A stretch of 64,000 nt of DNA from Amorphus orientalis (GTDB lineage Bacteria; Pseudomonadota; Alphaproteobacteria; Rhizobiales; Amorphaceae), in contig NZ_JAUSUL010000008.1 in assembly GCF_030814015.1 (NCBI RefSeq), positions 1 to 64,000 on the forward strand. Direction: 5' to 3'. A program made the position numbers and the translations under genes. The notes below the pieces were generated by a model that saw only the letters and a program-made list of their open reading frames with translations, was not told the origin of the DNA and made no database searches. This document shows, in pieces, positions 53,693-61,759 of the stretch (positions are counted from its first letter, which is position 1; every line of letters starts with the position of its first letter).

Positions 53693-56161
53693 CTACGTGC
53701 GTTTTTGACCCGGCCTTCGTATGATCGCGAACCGGTTGCCCTTCTTTCCCCTGGAGCCTGTCTTCTCGACGGGTCTGATCCGTCGATCGGCTATAAGCCG
53801 ATCGAAGACCTCCCGGCGCTGCTGGAGGTTCATGCCACTGAAGTACGGTCGTAGAGCGTCCCTGATCTTGTGCTCAGGCGCCCCCTCATCACCCTTCTTT
53901 TCCAGGTAGTGCACGACGGAGTCGCCGGCTCGCTCGGTCGCGTCCTTGCCGAGATTGTCGATGAACAGCTTCGCCATGCGATCGTGGTAGAAGAAGACGT
54001 AATCCCTCGCCCACTTCAGGTGCTCCAGCTCGATCTGGTCGCTTTCGCAGCTAATCGCGACGATCACGGCCACGCGCATCGCGATCTCGCGGGTGCGGGC
54101 ATAGAGAGCATCCATGCCGCTTGCTTCCAACCGATCCATCCGCTCATTGACCTCGTCATCCATCTCGTCGAGGAGTAGCTGACACTCATCACTGAACGGG
54201 ATCACATTGGGCTCGGGCGCCGTGGTGGGGTCGTTCAGGAGCGTGAAGTCGATGTCGTCTTCTCCGTCCTCCCCAGGCGTGGCCCATGCGCGCTTACGCG
54301 CCCATTTAATCAGACGGTCAGAGACCCACTTCTCTGCCCTCACAATCCGTCGGGTCTTTTGCCGTCCAATGGGACTCTCTACGATCAGGAACCGGTTCAG
54401 GAAGCCGTCCGCGACGTCGCCCTCGCCCAGCGCCTCGTAGAATTTTTGCGGCACGGACATTGTAACTAGGGACAAGGCTGGGCGGACGATCTTGTTGTTT
54501 TTCGACTGGGCGTCGCTCTGTTCCTTTGTCATCCCCCGGGAACTGTACGCAATCCCCTGGAATATCCCGTCCAGGCGGCCGAACGCCTCCATCAGTGCGC
54601 TCTGCATGTCGAGTTTGTTCGCGTTGCCGGAATTGCGGGCAGAGGCGAGGTAGCGACCAATCTCGTCCGACAAAGCGATGTGGCGCGGGTAATCTATTAG
54701 CTTGGAGAGCACACCGGCCTCGGAGGAGTAGGTCTTCGGGCCAATCAGGCTGTCCAGGCGCGAAGCTTCGAGCAGCTTCTGGATGGTCGTCAGGATGTGC
54801 TCTTTGCCGCTGCCGGTCCGCCCAAGGCCCATCAGATAAAGACTGGTGAAGTTGTCTTGGTCCGATGACCAGTTGCGTCCCAGGACGACAGAGCCAAATC
54901 CGAGGGCGGCTTGGACGGCAAATTGAGGTTGGGGGCGATAGGCCGTGCGGTTGTAGTATTCGACGACGTCTTGAAGGGCGCCGGGGATACTCAGAAGACG
55001 CTCCGGGATGCCTTGCGCCAGGACCTTCCGAACGGCTTCGGCGTGGCGCTCGCCTGGGTCGGATGGCTTGGTCCGCGTGGAAGGTTTTTCAACGACAACG
55101 ACCTCCTCCCCGGGCTCCACCTCATCGTCAAAAAGAGCAATGATCTCGTCATCGCTCAGCCGCGGGGCTCCGTCGTCCTCAACCGGCTCCGCCTCGGTCT
55201 CTTCGTCGTCGTCGTCGTCGTCGTCGTCATAGTCATCGTCATCAAATGCGCCAATCAATCGCTGTTCTTCGGCGAACTTGACGATGGTCCGCATGGTGAT
55301 CGGGTGGTGCGTGCTGCCTTTGAAGGACCGCCACTGGCCCTTCATTTTGTCAGCCTCATATTTCTCGCTTCGCTTGGAGTAGTCGCACCACAGATCGAAC
55401 GCTTCGGCTTCTAATTCCGGGTCGTCGCTGAACTCATGCTTCAGCGCCATCCCCAGGTTGCGCCATCCGTCGCGGTCCTCGCACCAATAGTTCGCGTCGA
55501 GGTCTTCGATATACGCCTCAGCCTCCTCGATCGTGAGGCCCAAAGGCTCAATGTCGGTTGAGTACGGGTCGTAGTCGTCGCCGTAGATCAGATCCGCGAT
55601 CCGGTCGGCATCGATCTCGGGCAGTCCGTCGATCTCGTCGAACTCGACCAACCAGCGGTATTTTTTTTCGGTCACCGGGTGGATGCTTGGCGGCAGCGCG
55701 ACCTGCTTGCCGGTGCCGAACAGCTCGATTTCCCACTCGCGGTGCTTCTTCCCCTCGCGATCGACGAAGGTGTCCTTGCTCTTGGCCAGCTTTTTGGACG
55801 GGAAGGGCTCTGTGGTGCCGAAATAGAAATGCCGCGACGCGCCGCCCGATCCGGATTTGACCGTCGGCAGCTCGTCCAGGTCTACGCCTGGGAACAGGTC
55901 GTGCAGCGCCGCATACGCGTCGTCCTCGGCCTCATCAACACGGATATCCATGTCGATGACGTGCAGATAGAGCCCGTCGACCAACGACGGCTCGCCGAGG
56001 CGGACGCCGATGTTATGGCCTTCTTTGTAGCGCCGGCAGAACTGGTCGTAGGACAGACGGGGAGCCTTGGACCAGTTCTCATTGACTGGTGCCTTGGACT
56101 TCTTCCGCAGCAGATGAACAGCAAAGCCGGCCCGAATAAGACGCTTCGCGTCCTTAATCAT
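53693..56161 (-). CDS. Bifunctional primase-polymerase / helicase (AEP + DUF3987)
   Basis: 822 aa. Residues 1-200: prim-pol domain (VIDMDIR acidic pair near residue 72; GGASRHFYF; GKQVALPPSIHP). About 225-300: PriCT-like (GWRNLGMALKHEF). An acidic linker follows (a run of about ten Asp). About 400-720: DUF3987 helicase-like ATPase with Walker A GLGRTGSGKEH and AYSSRGMTKEQ. The C-terminal 75 residues are a winged helix shared with the next gene. It would start and drive phage replication. ATG 56161. Confidence 0.88.
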   Translation of the reverse strand: MIKDAKRLIRAGFAVHLLRKKSKAPVNENWSKAPRLSYDQFCRRYKEGHNIGVRLGEPSLVDGLYLHVIDMDIRVDEAEDDAYAALHDLFPGVDLDELPTVKSGSGGASRHFYFGTTEPFPSKKLAKSKDTFVDREGKKHREWEIELFGTGKQVALPPSIHPVTEKKYRWLVEFDEIDGLPEIDADRIADLIYGDDYDPYSTDIEPLGLTIEEAEAYIEDLDANYWCEDRDGWRNLGMALKHEFSDDPELEAEAFDLWCDYSKRSEKYEADKMKGQWRSFKGSTHHPITMRTIVKFAEEQRLIGAFDDDDYDDDDDDDDEETEAEPVEDDGAPRLSDDEIIALFDDEVEPGEEVVVVEKPSTRTKPSDPGERHAEAVRKVLAQGIPERLLSIPGALQDVVEYYNRTAYRPQPQFAVQAALGFGSVVLGRNWSSDQDNFTSLYLMGLGRTGSGKEHILTTIQKLLEASRLDSLIGPKTYSSEAGVLSKLIDYPRHIALSDEIGRYLASARNSGNANKLDMQSALMEAFGRLDGIFQGIAYSSRGMTKEQSDAQSKNNKIVRPALSLVTMSVPQKFYEALGEGDVADGFLNRFLIVESPIGRQKTRRIVRAEKWVSDRLIKWARKRAWATPGEDGEDDIDFTLLNDPTTAPEPNVIPFSDECQLLLDEMDDEVNERMDRLEASGMDALYARTREIAMRVAVIVAISCESDQIELEHLKWARDYVFFYHDRMAKLFIDNLGKDATERAGDSVVHYLEKKGDEGAPEHKIRDALRPYFSGMNLQQRREVFDRLIADRRIRPVEKTGSRGKKGNRFAIIRRPGQKRT

Positions 56162-56175
56162 CGGGCGTGGCCTGC

Positions 56176-56670
56176 CTATTCGGTGCGGACGTAGGGGGCG
56201 AGCTTTTCAGGGGTCAGAGTGGAGCCCGGCAGGTTGCAGAGCGGCGTCACGTAGTGGCCGAAGATGCGGTTGCGGCGGAACGCCTTGCGCAGCGTCTCCG
56301 CGTGATAGCCGAGAGCCCCGGCGACCGCGGCCACGCGAATCGAGCCCTTGCGGTGGCGGCTGATGTGCTCCGGCAGGTTCTCGGTCAGGACATCCACAAG
56401 CCGGGGAACGTAGTCCGGGCCGTCCATGACGTAGGGCGCCAGGACCGCCTCGGTGAGTGTGGAGTCGCGCAGCGCCAGAAGGGCGGGGACATCACGGCTC
56501 AGCAGTTGACTTGTGTCGACGATCCGAAGCACATTTGCCGTGCTTACCTGCATATCTCGTGCGACGGCCTCTTCGTCGAGGCGTCCCTTCTCCACGTAGT
56601 GCGGGAGGTTGCGGACCAGCACAACGGCCAGGGCTTCCGGCGCACTACCCAGCCTCGTCAACGTCTTCAT
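56176..56670 (-). CDS. Helix-turn-helix protein, possibly replication regulator
   Basis: 164 aa. Two repeats of the same layout: DEEAVARDMQVSTANVLRIVDTSQLLSRDV and IRVAAVAGALGYHAETLRKAFRRNRIFGHYV. Both look like AraC-type HTH modules, so a tandem HTH DNA-binding protein is likely. It is the first gene of the leftward replication operon and divergent from the next operon. Target unknown. Confidence 0.6.
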   Translation of the reverse strand: MKTLTRLGSAPEALAVVLVRNLPHYVEKGRLDEEAVARDMQVSTANVLRIVDTSQLLSRDVPALLALRDSTLTEAVLAPYVMDGPDYVPRLVDVLTENLPEHISRHRKGSIRVAAVAGALGYHAETLRKAFRRNRIFGHYVTPLCNLPGSTLTPEKLAPYVRTE

Positions 56671-56713
56671 CGTCGGTCTCCGAAAAAAATAATCACTCTC
56701 CCCTTTCCAATTT

Positions 56714-56733
56714 CACTTATTAAGTGATATGTC
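56714..56733 (+). promoter_or_regulatory. CACTTATTAAGTG operator/promoter, 56.7 kb
   Basis: CACTTATTAAGTG (56714-56726) followed by ATATGTC, between divergent operons. It probably controls the rightward replication operon, and possibly the leftward one too. Confidence 0.6.
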
Positions 56734-56785
56734 AATGTCCATCGACCGAACACCGGACATCGACCCACTGAAACGGAGAACGGAA

Positions 56786-57238
56786 ATGAGCCTCGAAGAA
56801 GCCCTGCGCGAACACACCGAAGCCCTGCGCGAAAACACCGAAATGCTGCGGACCATCACCGCGAAGGCCAAGGACGGCATGGCCGCTCAGGGCACCTCGA
56901 AGAAGAGCAGCGGCTCGGACGGTGACGGTGACGCCGCGGAGGCCCCGAAGCGTGGCCGCGGTCGCCCGGCTGGTAGCCGGAACAGCTCCACCAAGAGCAC
57001 CAAGGCGCCGACCGAAACCGAGATGAAGACCAAGGCGAAGGACTTCCTGGAGGCCGCCGAGAGCGACGCCGACCACCTCGCCCGCCGCGAAGCGGTGAAG
57101 AAGATCGCCGAGGAGTACGAGGCCGACAAGTTCTCCGCGATCGACGAAGCCTACCGCCGTCAGGCCCTCGACACCCTCGAAAGCACCGCCAAGAAGTGGA
57201 CGCCGGTCGAGGACGGCGAGGACGACGACGACGTCTGA
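56786..57238 (+). CDS. AT-hook-like charged protein
   Basis: 150 aa. EEALREHTEALRENTEMLR (an imperfect repeat of EALREHT/ENTE), then KRGRGRPAGSRN, an AT-hook minor-groove binding motif, then Lys/Glu-rich helices, ending EDGEDDDDV. A DNA-binding or chromatin-like role is inferred from the AT hook. ATG 56786 behind ACGGAG; an upstream frame start at 56729 is less likely. Confidence 0.7.
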   Translation: MSLEEALREHTEALRENTEMLRTITAKAKDGMAAQGTSKKSSGSDGDGDAAEAPKRGRGRPAGSRNSSTKSTKAPTETEMKTKAKDFLEAAESDADHLARREAVKKIAEEYEADKFSAIDEAYRRQALDTLESTAKKWTPVEDGEDDDDV

Positions 57239-57252
57239 TCGTCAGCCCGGGG

Positions 57253-57273
57253 CCCTCTGGTTTCCCCAGAGGG
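57253..57273 (+). terminator. Hairpin downstream of AT-hook gene
   Basis: CCCTCTGG/CCAGAGGG stem of 8 bp with loop TTTCC, followed by TCTTCC rather than a U-run. A weak terminator or attenuator between the small gene and the nuclease operon. Confidence 0.45.
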
Positions 57274-57370
57274 TCTTCCGGCGAAGGGCACGCCGGGCGG
57301 TCCCCAGCCCCGACCCTCCCAGCCATCTGGCGATGCCCTTCACCAGAAGACCTTCGATCAGGCGACCTAA

Positions 57371-58540
57371 ATGGCGGAAAAGCCTCACGCCCGTCTTGCC
57401 CCCTCGTCAGCCTCCATTTGGGGGCATTGCGCGCTCGCGCCGAACATGGAGGAGGAGCACGGCTACGACGATCGGACGGAGGCGAATTCCGAAGGCGACG
57501 TCTTCCACGACATCATGGAGAAGTGCCTCGTCAAGGAGCGGGACCCCTACTCCTTCGTCGGAAAGACCTTCACCCGCGGCGAGTTCGAGATCGAGATCGA
57601 CGAGGCCGCCGCCGAGATGATCGCCGAAGGCATCGACCGGGTCGAAGACATCCCCGGTAAGCTCTTCGTCGAGAAGCGCGTGAAGCTCGATCGTTGGATG
57701 CCAGGGCAATTCGGCACGCTGGACATCGGCATCATCGGGCGCCGCCGCATCACGATCTGGGACAACAAATTCGGGCGTGTGCCTGTTTCTCCGGTCATGA
57801 ACTTCCAGCTCCAGCTCTACGCGCTTGGGTTCTGGGACCAGATCGCCCGGCACATGACGTCCGTCACCGACTTCCGGCTCATCGTCTGGCAGCCTCGTGT
57901 GCCGAATGGGGGTGGGATCTGGGATACGACCCTCGAAGACCTGCTTGAGTTCGGTGTGCAGATGAAGTTTGCCGCCGAGGCGACCGAGGCGCGTAACCCG
58001 AAGGCGACGCCAGGGCCTTGGTGCCTCTACTGCCCGGGCGCAAAGGCTCGGAAGTGTGAAGCGCATGATGAGCACATGCTCCGCACGATTATCGATGACT
58101 TCGACAATCTGGACCACGACGTCGCGCACGACCTTCCGCCGAAGCCGTTCCACCTGATGCCGCCGGAGCAGCGGCGCTACTTGCTTGAGAACAAGCCCCT
58201 CATTGACCGGTGGTTTCAGCGCCTCGAAGCCGAGGCGATGGAAGATGCGCGCATGGGACGGCCGACCCCTGGCCAAAAGTTGGTCGAGGGGCGGCGCCCG
58301 CCGAGGAAATGGCGCGCGCAAGAGCGAGCCCAGAAACGCCTCGTTCGTCTCCTGGGCGAAGACGATGCCTTTACACGGAAACTAAAGAGCCCTGCCCAGG
58401 TCGAGAAGGAGCTTCCTCCGCGGATCTGGGAGCGCTTGTCAGACGAGATCGAGACCGGCGAACCCAAGCCGACCCTGGTCCCGGAACACGACTCCCGCCC
58501 AGCAATCACGCCGCTCATCGACCTTTTTGACGATGAATAG
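57371..58540 (+). CDS. DUF2800 PD-(D/E)XK nuclease, Cas4/RecB-like
   Basis: 389 aa. SSASIWGHC...ANSEGDVFHDIMEKCL at the N-terminus, then GTLDIGIIGRRRITIWDNKFG (the D ... D-x-K core) and FQLQLYALGFWDQI match DUF2800. The family is a PD-(D/E)XK nuclease in phage replication modules, often next to DUF2815. PGPWCLYCPGAKARKCEAH suggests a Cys cluster. It would process recombination ends. Confidence 0.85.
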   Translation: MAEKPHARLAPSSASIWGHCALAPNMEEEHGYDDRTEANSEGDVFHDIMEKCLVKERDPYSFVGKTFTRGEFEIEIDEAAAEMIAEGIDRVEDIPGKLFVEKRVKLDRWMPGQFGTLDIGIIGRRRITIWDNKFGRVPVSPVMNFQLQLYALGFWDQIARHMTSVTDFRLIVWQPRVPNGGGIWDTTLEDLLEFGVQMKFAAEATEARNPKATPGPWCLYCPGAKARKCEAHDEHMLRTIIDDFDNLDHDVAHDLPPKPFHLMPPEQRRYLLENKPLIDRWFQRLEAEAMEDARMGRPTPGQKLVEGRRPPRKWRAQERAQKRLVRLLGEDDAFTRKLKSPAQVEKELPPRIWERLSDEIETGEPKPTLVPEHDSRPAITPLIDLFDDE

Positions 58541-58552
58541 CACTTTAAAGTG
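58541..58552 (+). promoter_or_regulatory. CACTTTAAAGTG perfect palindrome before DUF2815 gene
   Basis: A 12-bp perfect palindrome directly after the nuclease stop and 13 bp before ATG 58565. It also includes part of the RBS region (GTGGAG). Confidence 0.6.
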
Positions 58553-58564
58553 GAGATGCACGAT

Positions 58565-59398
58565 ATGAGTGATCGAAAGAAAAATGACCCCTGCCGCGTC
58601 CAGCTCAAGGACGTCCGTCTGTCGTTCGCCCACCTCTTCCGAGCCCAGGCGTTTGGCGACGGCGAGGGCGAGCCCAAGTTCAACGCGAACTTCCTGATCG
58701 ACCCCGAGACGAAATCGGGGCAGCGGAACCTGGATCTGGTCGAGGCCGCGATGGATGAGGCCAAGGCGATAAAGTGGCCCAAAGGCCCGCCGAAGCTGAA
58801 GGAGGACAAGCTCTGCCTCCGCGACGGCAGTGACACCGAATATGATGGCTACGAAGGCATGATGTTTGTCTCGGCCAACAACGCCAAGAAGCCCCTGACC
58901 CTCGATCGGGACAAGGTGGAGGTCGTCGAGGCCGACAACGTCCTCTACTCGGGCTGCTACGTGGACGCCATCATCCGTGTCTGGGGGCAGGACAACAAAT
59001 GGGGCAAACGGGTCAACGCCAGCCTGGAGGCCGTTCGGTTCCGTCGCGACGGCGACGCCTTCGGCGCCGCTCCGCCCGACCCGGATGAATTCGACGACAT
59101 CGACGACGATGAGGATGACGGCAAGTCGACCCGGCGTCGTTCCCGCGCTGATGACGACGAGGAGGATGAAAAGCCCCGCCGTCGCCGCCGCTCCAAGGAC
59201 GACGATGACGACGAGAAGCCCCGTTCCCGTTCCCGTCGCCGGTCCCGAGACGATGACGAGGATGATGACGAGGATGAGAAGCCCCGTTCCCGTCGCCGAT
59301 CCCGGGATGATGACGATGACGATGATGACGTCGACCGCCCATCCCGGAACAGTCGCAGCCGCCGTCGCAGCCGCGACGACGATGACGACGACATCTGA
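58565..59398 (+). CDS. ssDNA-binding protein (DUF2815) with charged low-complexity tail
   Basis: 277 aa. Residues 1-175 match DUF2815: CRVQLKDVRLSFAHLF, KFNANFLIDPETKSGQ, GYEGMMFVSANNAKKPLTLDRDKVEVVEADNVLYSGCYVDAIIRVWGQDNKWGKRVNASLEAVRFRRDGDAFG. This domain is the T7 gp2.5-like phage SSB. Residues about 180-277 are alternating Asp/Glu and Arg/Ser blocks (RRSR then DDDD) ending DDDI, like the acidic tail of SSB that recruits replication partners but much longer. Start ATG 58565, nine bases from GGAG. Confidence 0.88.
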   Translation: MSDRKKNDPCRVQLKDVRLSFAHLFRAQAFGDGEGEPKFNANFLIDPETKSGQRNLDLVEAAMDEAKAIKWPKGPPKLKEDKLCLRDGSDTEYDGYEGMMFVSANNAKKPLTLDRDKVEVVEADNVLYSGCYVDAIIRVWGQDNKWGKRVNASLEAVRFRRDGDAFGAAPPDPDEFDDIDDDEDDGKSTRRRSRADDDEEDEKPRRRRRSKDDDDDEKPRSRSRRRSRDDDEDDDEDEKPRSRRRSRDDDDDDDDVDRPSRNSRSRRRSRDDDDDDI

Positions 59399-59413
59399 TT
59401 GAAGATGCGCGAG

Positions 59414-59440
59414 CGGGCTCCCAGGTGACCTGGGAGCCCG
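59414..59440 (+). promoter_or_regulatory. Perfect 27-bp hairpin upstream of DNA polymerase
   Basis: CGGGCTCCCAGGT-G-ACCTGGGAGCCCG: 13-bp arms around one base, directly between the SSB gene and the polymerase. There is no U-run after it; it may stabilise, attenuate, or sequester the translation start of the polymerase. Confidence 0.6.
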
Positions 59441-59451
59441 ACGCAGTTCTG

Positions 59452-61437
59452 ATGATGATTCCCTATACCCTCGATCGCGAAGTCGAGTTCATCGACACCG
59501 AGACCTACCCCAACTACTTCCTCTTTGCCGCCAAGAGGAAGAGTGACGGCCGCGTCTGGTCGGTCGAGACGACCAGCCGATTGTCCCAGGAAGACCGCCG
59601 CCGACTGCGCCGCTTCGTCAGTAAGAAACGCACCGTCGGCTTCAATTCCCGCAATTTCGACATGCTCCTCATCGCCGCGGCGATCGACGGTAGATCGGTC
59701 GCCGAGATCAAGCGGCTTGCCGACGCCGTCATCGTCGAGAAAATGCGCCCCTGGGAGGTCGAAGAGGCGTTCGAGATCCAGTGCCCCAAGCGGATTGATC
59801 ACATTGACCTCATTGAGGTCGCGCCGGGCCAAGCCAGCCTGAAAATCTACAACGGCCGCCTGCACGGGAAACGGATGCAGGATCTGCCCTACGACCCCGG
59901 CAAAACACTCTCAGACGAAGAAATTGAAGAGACCTACACCTATTGCGTGAACGACCTGGACGCCACCGGGCTCCTTTTCGACAGCCTACCTCAGCAGCTC
60001 GCTCTGCGCGCCCGGATGAGCGAGGAATATGGGACAGACCTCCGCTCGAAGTCAGATGCCCAGATCGCTGAGACAGTGATCCGATCGCAGGTCGAAAAGC
60101 GCCTTGGTAAGCGGCTCCAGAAACCGAGGTTTCGCACTGGCTTGTCGTTCCGCTATCGCGTTCCGAGCTTCATCAAGTTCAAGCATCCGGAGCTACGCTC
60201 GGTCCTGCGGCTGATCAAGGAAAGTAACTTCCGCCTCTCTCCGGGTGGCAAGGTCGTGCTCCCGGACGCGCTCAAGGCAGCCAGGATCTCGATCGGTGAC
60301 AGCGTCTATCGGATGGGCATCGGTGGGCTTCATAGCTCTGAGGAGCGAGTTTCGCACCTTGCGGACGCGGACCACATCCTCGTCGACCGCGATGTGACCT
60401 CCTACTACCCCTACATCATCATGAACCTGGACCTCGCGCCCCAGCAGATGGGCTTGGCGTTCATGGGGGTCTATCGGGGGATCGTAAACAAACGCCTCAA
60501 AGCGAAGAAGGCCGCGGGGGCTCTGAAGGCCGAGATCAAGGCCGAAGAGAAGGCAAACCCGGAGGGTTTGAGTCGTCTCAGTGAACTCAAGAGCCGCCTC
60601 GATACGGAAACGGCCACCTCGGACACTCTGAAGATCGTCATCAACGGGAGCTTTGGAAAATTCGGCTCCCAGTTCTCGGTCCTTTTCGCCCCAGACCTCC
60701 TCATCCAGACGACGGTCACCGGCCAGCTTTCCCTCCTGATGCTGATCGAGCGCCTGGAGGGGGAGGGCGTACCCGTTGTCAGCGCGAACACGGACGGCAT
60801 CGTCATCCGTTGCCCAAAGTCCGACGTGGACCTGATGAATGACATCGTCCGGGAGTGGGAAGAGGACACCGGCTTCGGGACCGAAGAGACGCCATATTCC
60901 GCGCTCTACTCGGCCAATGTGAACAATTACATCGCCGTTAAGCCGGACGGGGATGGGGTGAAGACCAAAGGGTACTACGCCAAAGCTGGTATCGCGAAGA
61001 ACCCCGAGAACGAGATCTGCATCGACGCTGTGGTCAAATACATCACCGAAGGGGTTCCGGTCTCCAAGACGATCCGCTCGTGCCAGGACGTCCGAAAGTT
61101 CCTTACGGTTCGCACTGTGAACGGCGGCGCCGTTTGGAACGTCCGCGAAACCGAAGTGCCCCGGTACGGAAAAAACGGTCGGGTCCTGAAACCCGGCGTC
61201 GCATTCGACACCTCCGACGCCGAATACCTCGGAAAAGCAATCCGATGGTATTACTCCACCTCCGTTGAGGGATGCATCCATTATAAGACGAACAGCAATC
61301 GTGTCCCGAGAACACAGGGCGCCCGCCCTCTAATGGAAATACCCGACCGACTTCCAGATGACCTCGACTACAACTGGTACATCCGGGAAGCTCGATCGAT
61401 CTTAGAGCAGATCAACTTCTTTGAGCCTGTCGTATAA
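59452..61437 (+). CDS. Family B DNA polymerase with 3'-5' exonuclease
   Basis: 661 aa. Exonuclease motifs: FIDTETYPNYF (DxE, about residue 14), GFNSRNFDMLL, and YCVNDLDATG. Polymerase motifs: A, DRDVTSYYPYII (about 313); B, KIVINGSFGKFGS (about 392); C, SANTDGIVI (about 444), where the usual YxDTD has Asn in the first Asp position. Small, phage-type. The start at ATG 59452 is preferred, but the SD is poor; GTG 59425 inside the hairpin is possible. A near match to the AGTNACT motif lies at 60221-60231. Confidence 0.9.
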   Translation: MMIPYTLDREVEFIDTETYPNYFLFAAKRKSDGRVWSVETTSRLSQEDRRRLRRFVSKKRTVGFNSRNFDMLLIAAAIDGRSVAEIKRLADAVIVEKMRPWEVEEAFEIQCPKRIDHIDLIEVAPGQASLKIYNGRLHGKRMQDLPYDPGKTLSDEEIEETYTYCVNDLDATGLLFDSLPQQLALRARMSEEYGTDLRSKSDAQIAETVIRSQVEKRLGKRLQKPRFRTGLSFRYRVPSFIKFKHPELRSVLRLIKESNFRLSPGGKVVLPDALKAARISIGDSVYRMGIGGLHSSEERVSHLADADHILVDRDVTSYYPYIIMNLDLAPQQMGLAFMGVYRGIVNKRLKAKKAAGALKAEIKAEEKANPEGLSRLSELKSRLDTETATSDTLKIVINGSFGKFGSQFSVLFAPDLLIQTTVTGQLSLLMLIERLEGEGVPVVSANTDGIVIRCPKSDVDLMNDIVREWEEDTGFGTEETPYSALYSANVNNYIAVKPDGDGVKTKGYYAKAGIAKNPENEICIDAVVKYITEGVPVSKTIRSCQDVRKFLTVRTVNGGAVWNVRETEVPRYGKNGRVLKPGVAFDTSDAEYLGKAIRWYYSTSVEGCIHYKTNSNRVPRTQGARPLMEIPDRLPDDLDYNWYIREARSILEQINFFEPVV

Positions 61438-61441
61438 ATTA

Positions 61442-61454
61442 CACTTCTAAGGGG
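61442..61454 (+). promoter_or_regulatory. CACTTCTAAGGGG operator-like box before VRR-NUC gene
   Basis: CACTTCTAAGGGG, a degenerate copy of the CACTT box in the 22-bp gap between polymerase and VRR-NUC. Its GGGG may be the RBS. Confidence 0.45.
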
Positions 61455-61459
61455 TTATT

Positions 61460-61759
61460 ATGCTCGAAAGCTACATCGAAAGAGCGGTTTGCAGACACGC
61501 ACAGTCAACCGGTTGGATCGTCCGAAAGCTACAGTGGGCAGGTCGCATCTCCGGGCCGGATCGCTTCTTTGCCAAAGCCGGTCGAGTGGTTCTGATCGAA
61601 TTCAAGCAGACCGGAAAGCGACCCAATAAAGCCCAGGCGCGCGAGATCCATCGCCTCAAGAGCCACGGCGTTGAGGTCCACGCCGTCGATACGATTGAGG
61701 ACGGTATCCGTATCCTGGGCGGCAAGCACCCCGCCCGATCGGACGCCGACATCATATGA
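61460..61759 (+). CDS. VRR-NUC domain nuclease
   Basis: 99 aa. IERAVCRHAQSTGWIVRKLQWAGRISGPDRFFAKAGRVVLIEFKQTGKRPNKAQAREIHRLKSHGVEVHAVDTIED is a complete VRR-NUC: GxPDRFF-type turn and IEFKQTG catalytic strand. A resolvase or repair nuclease often encoded next to a phage SNF2 helicase. Ends SDADII and overlaps the helicase by ATGA. Confidence 0.9.
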   Translation: MLESYIERAVCRHAQSTGWIVRKLQWAGRISGPDRFFAKAGRVVLIEFKQTGKRPNKAQAREIHRLKSHGVEVHAVDTIEDGIRILGGKHPARSDADII

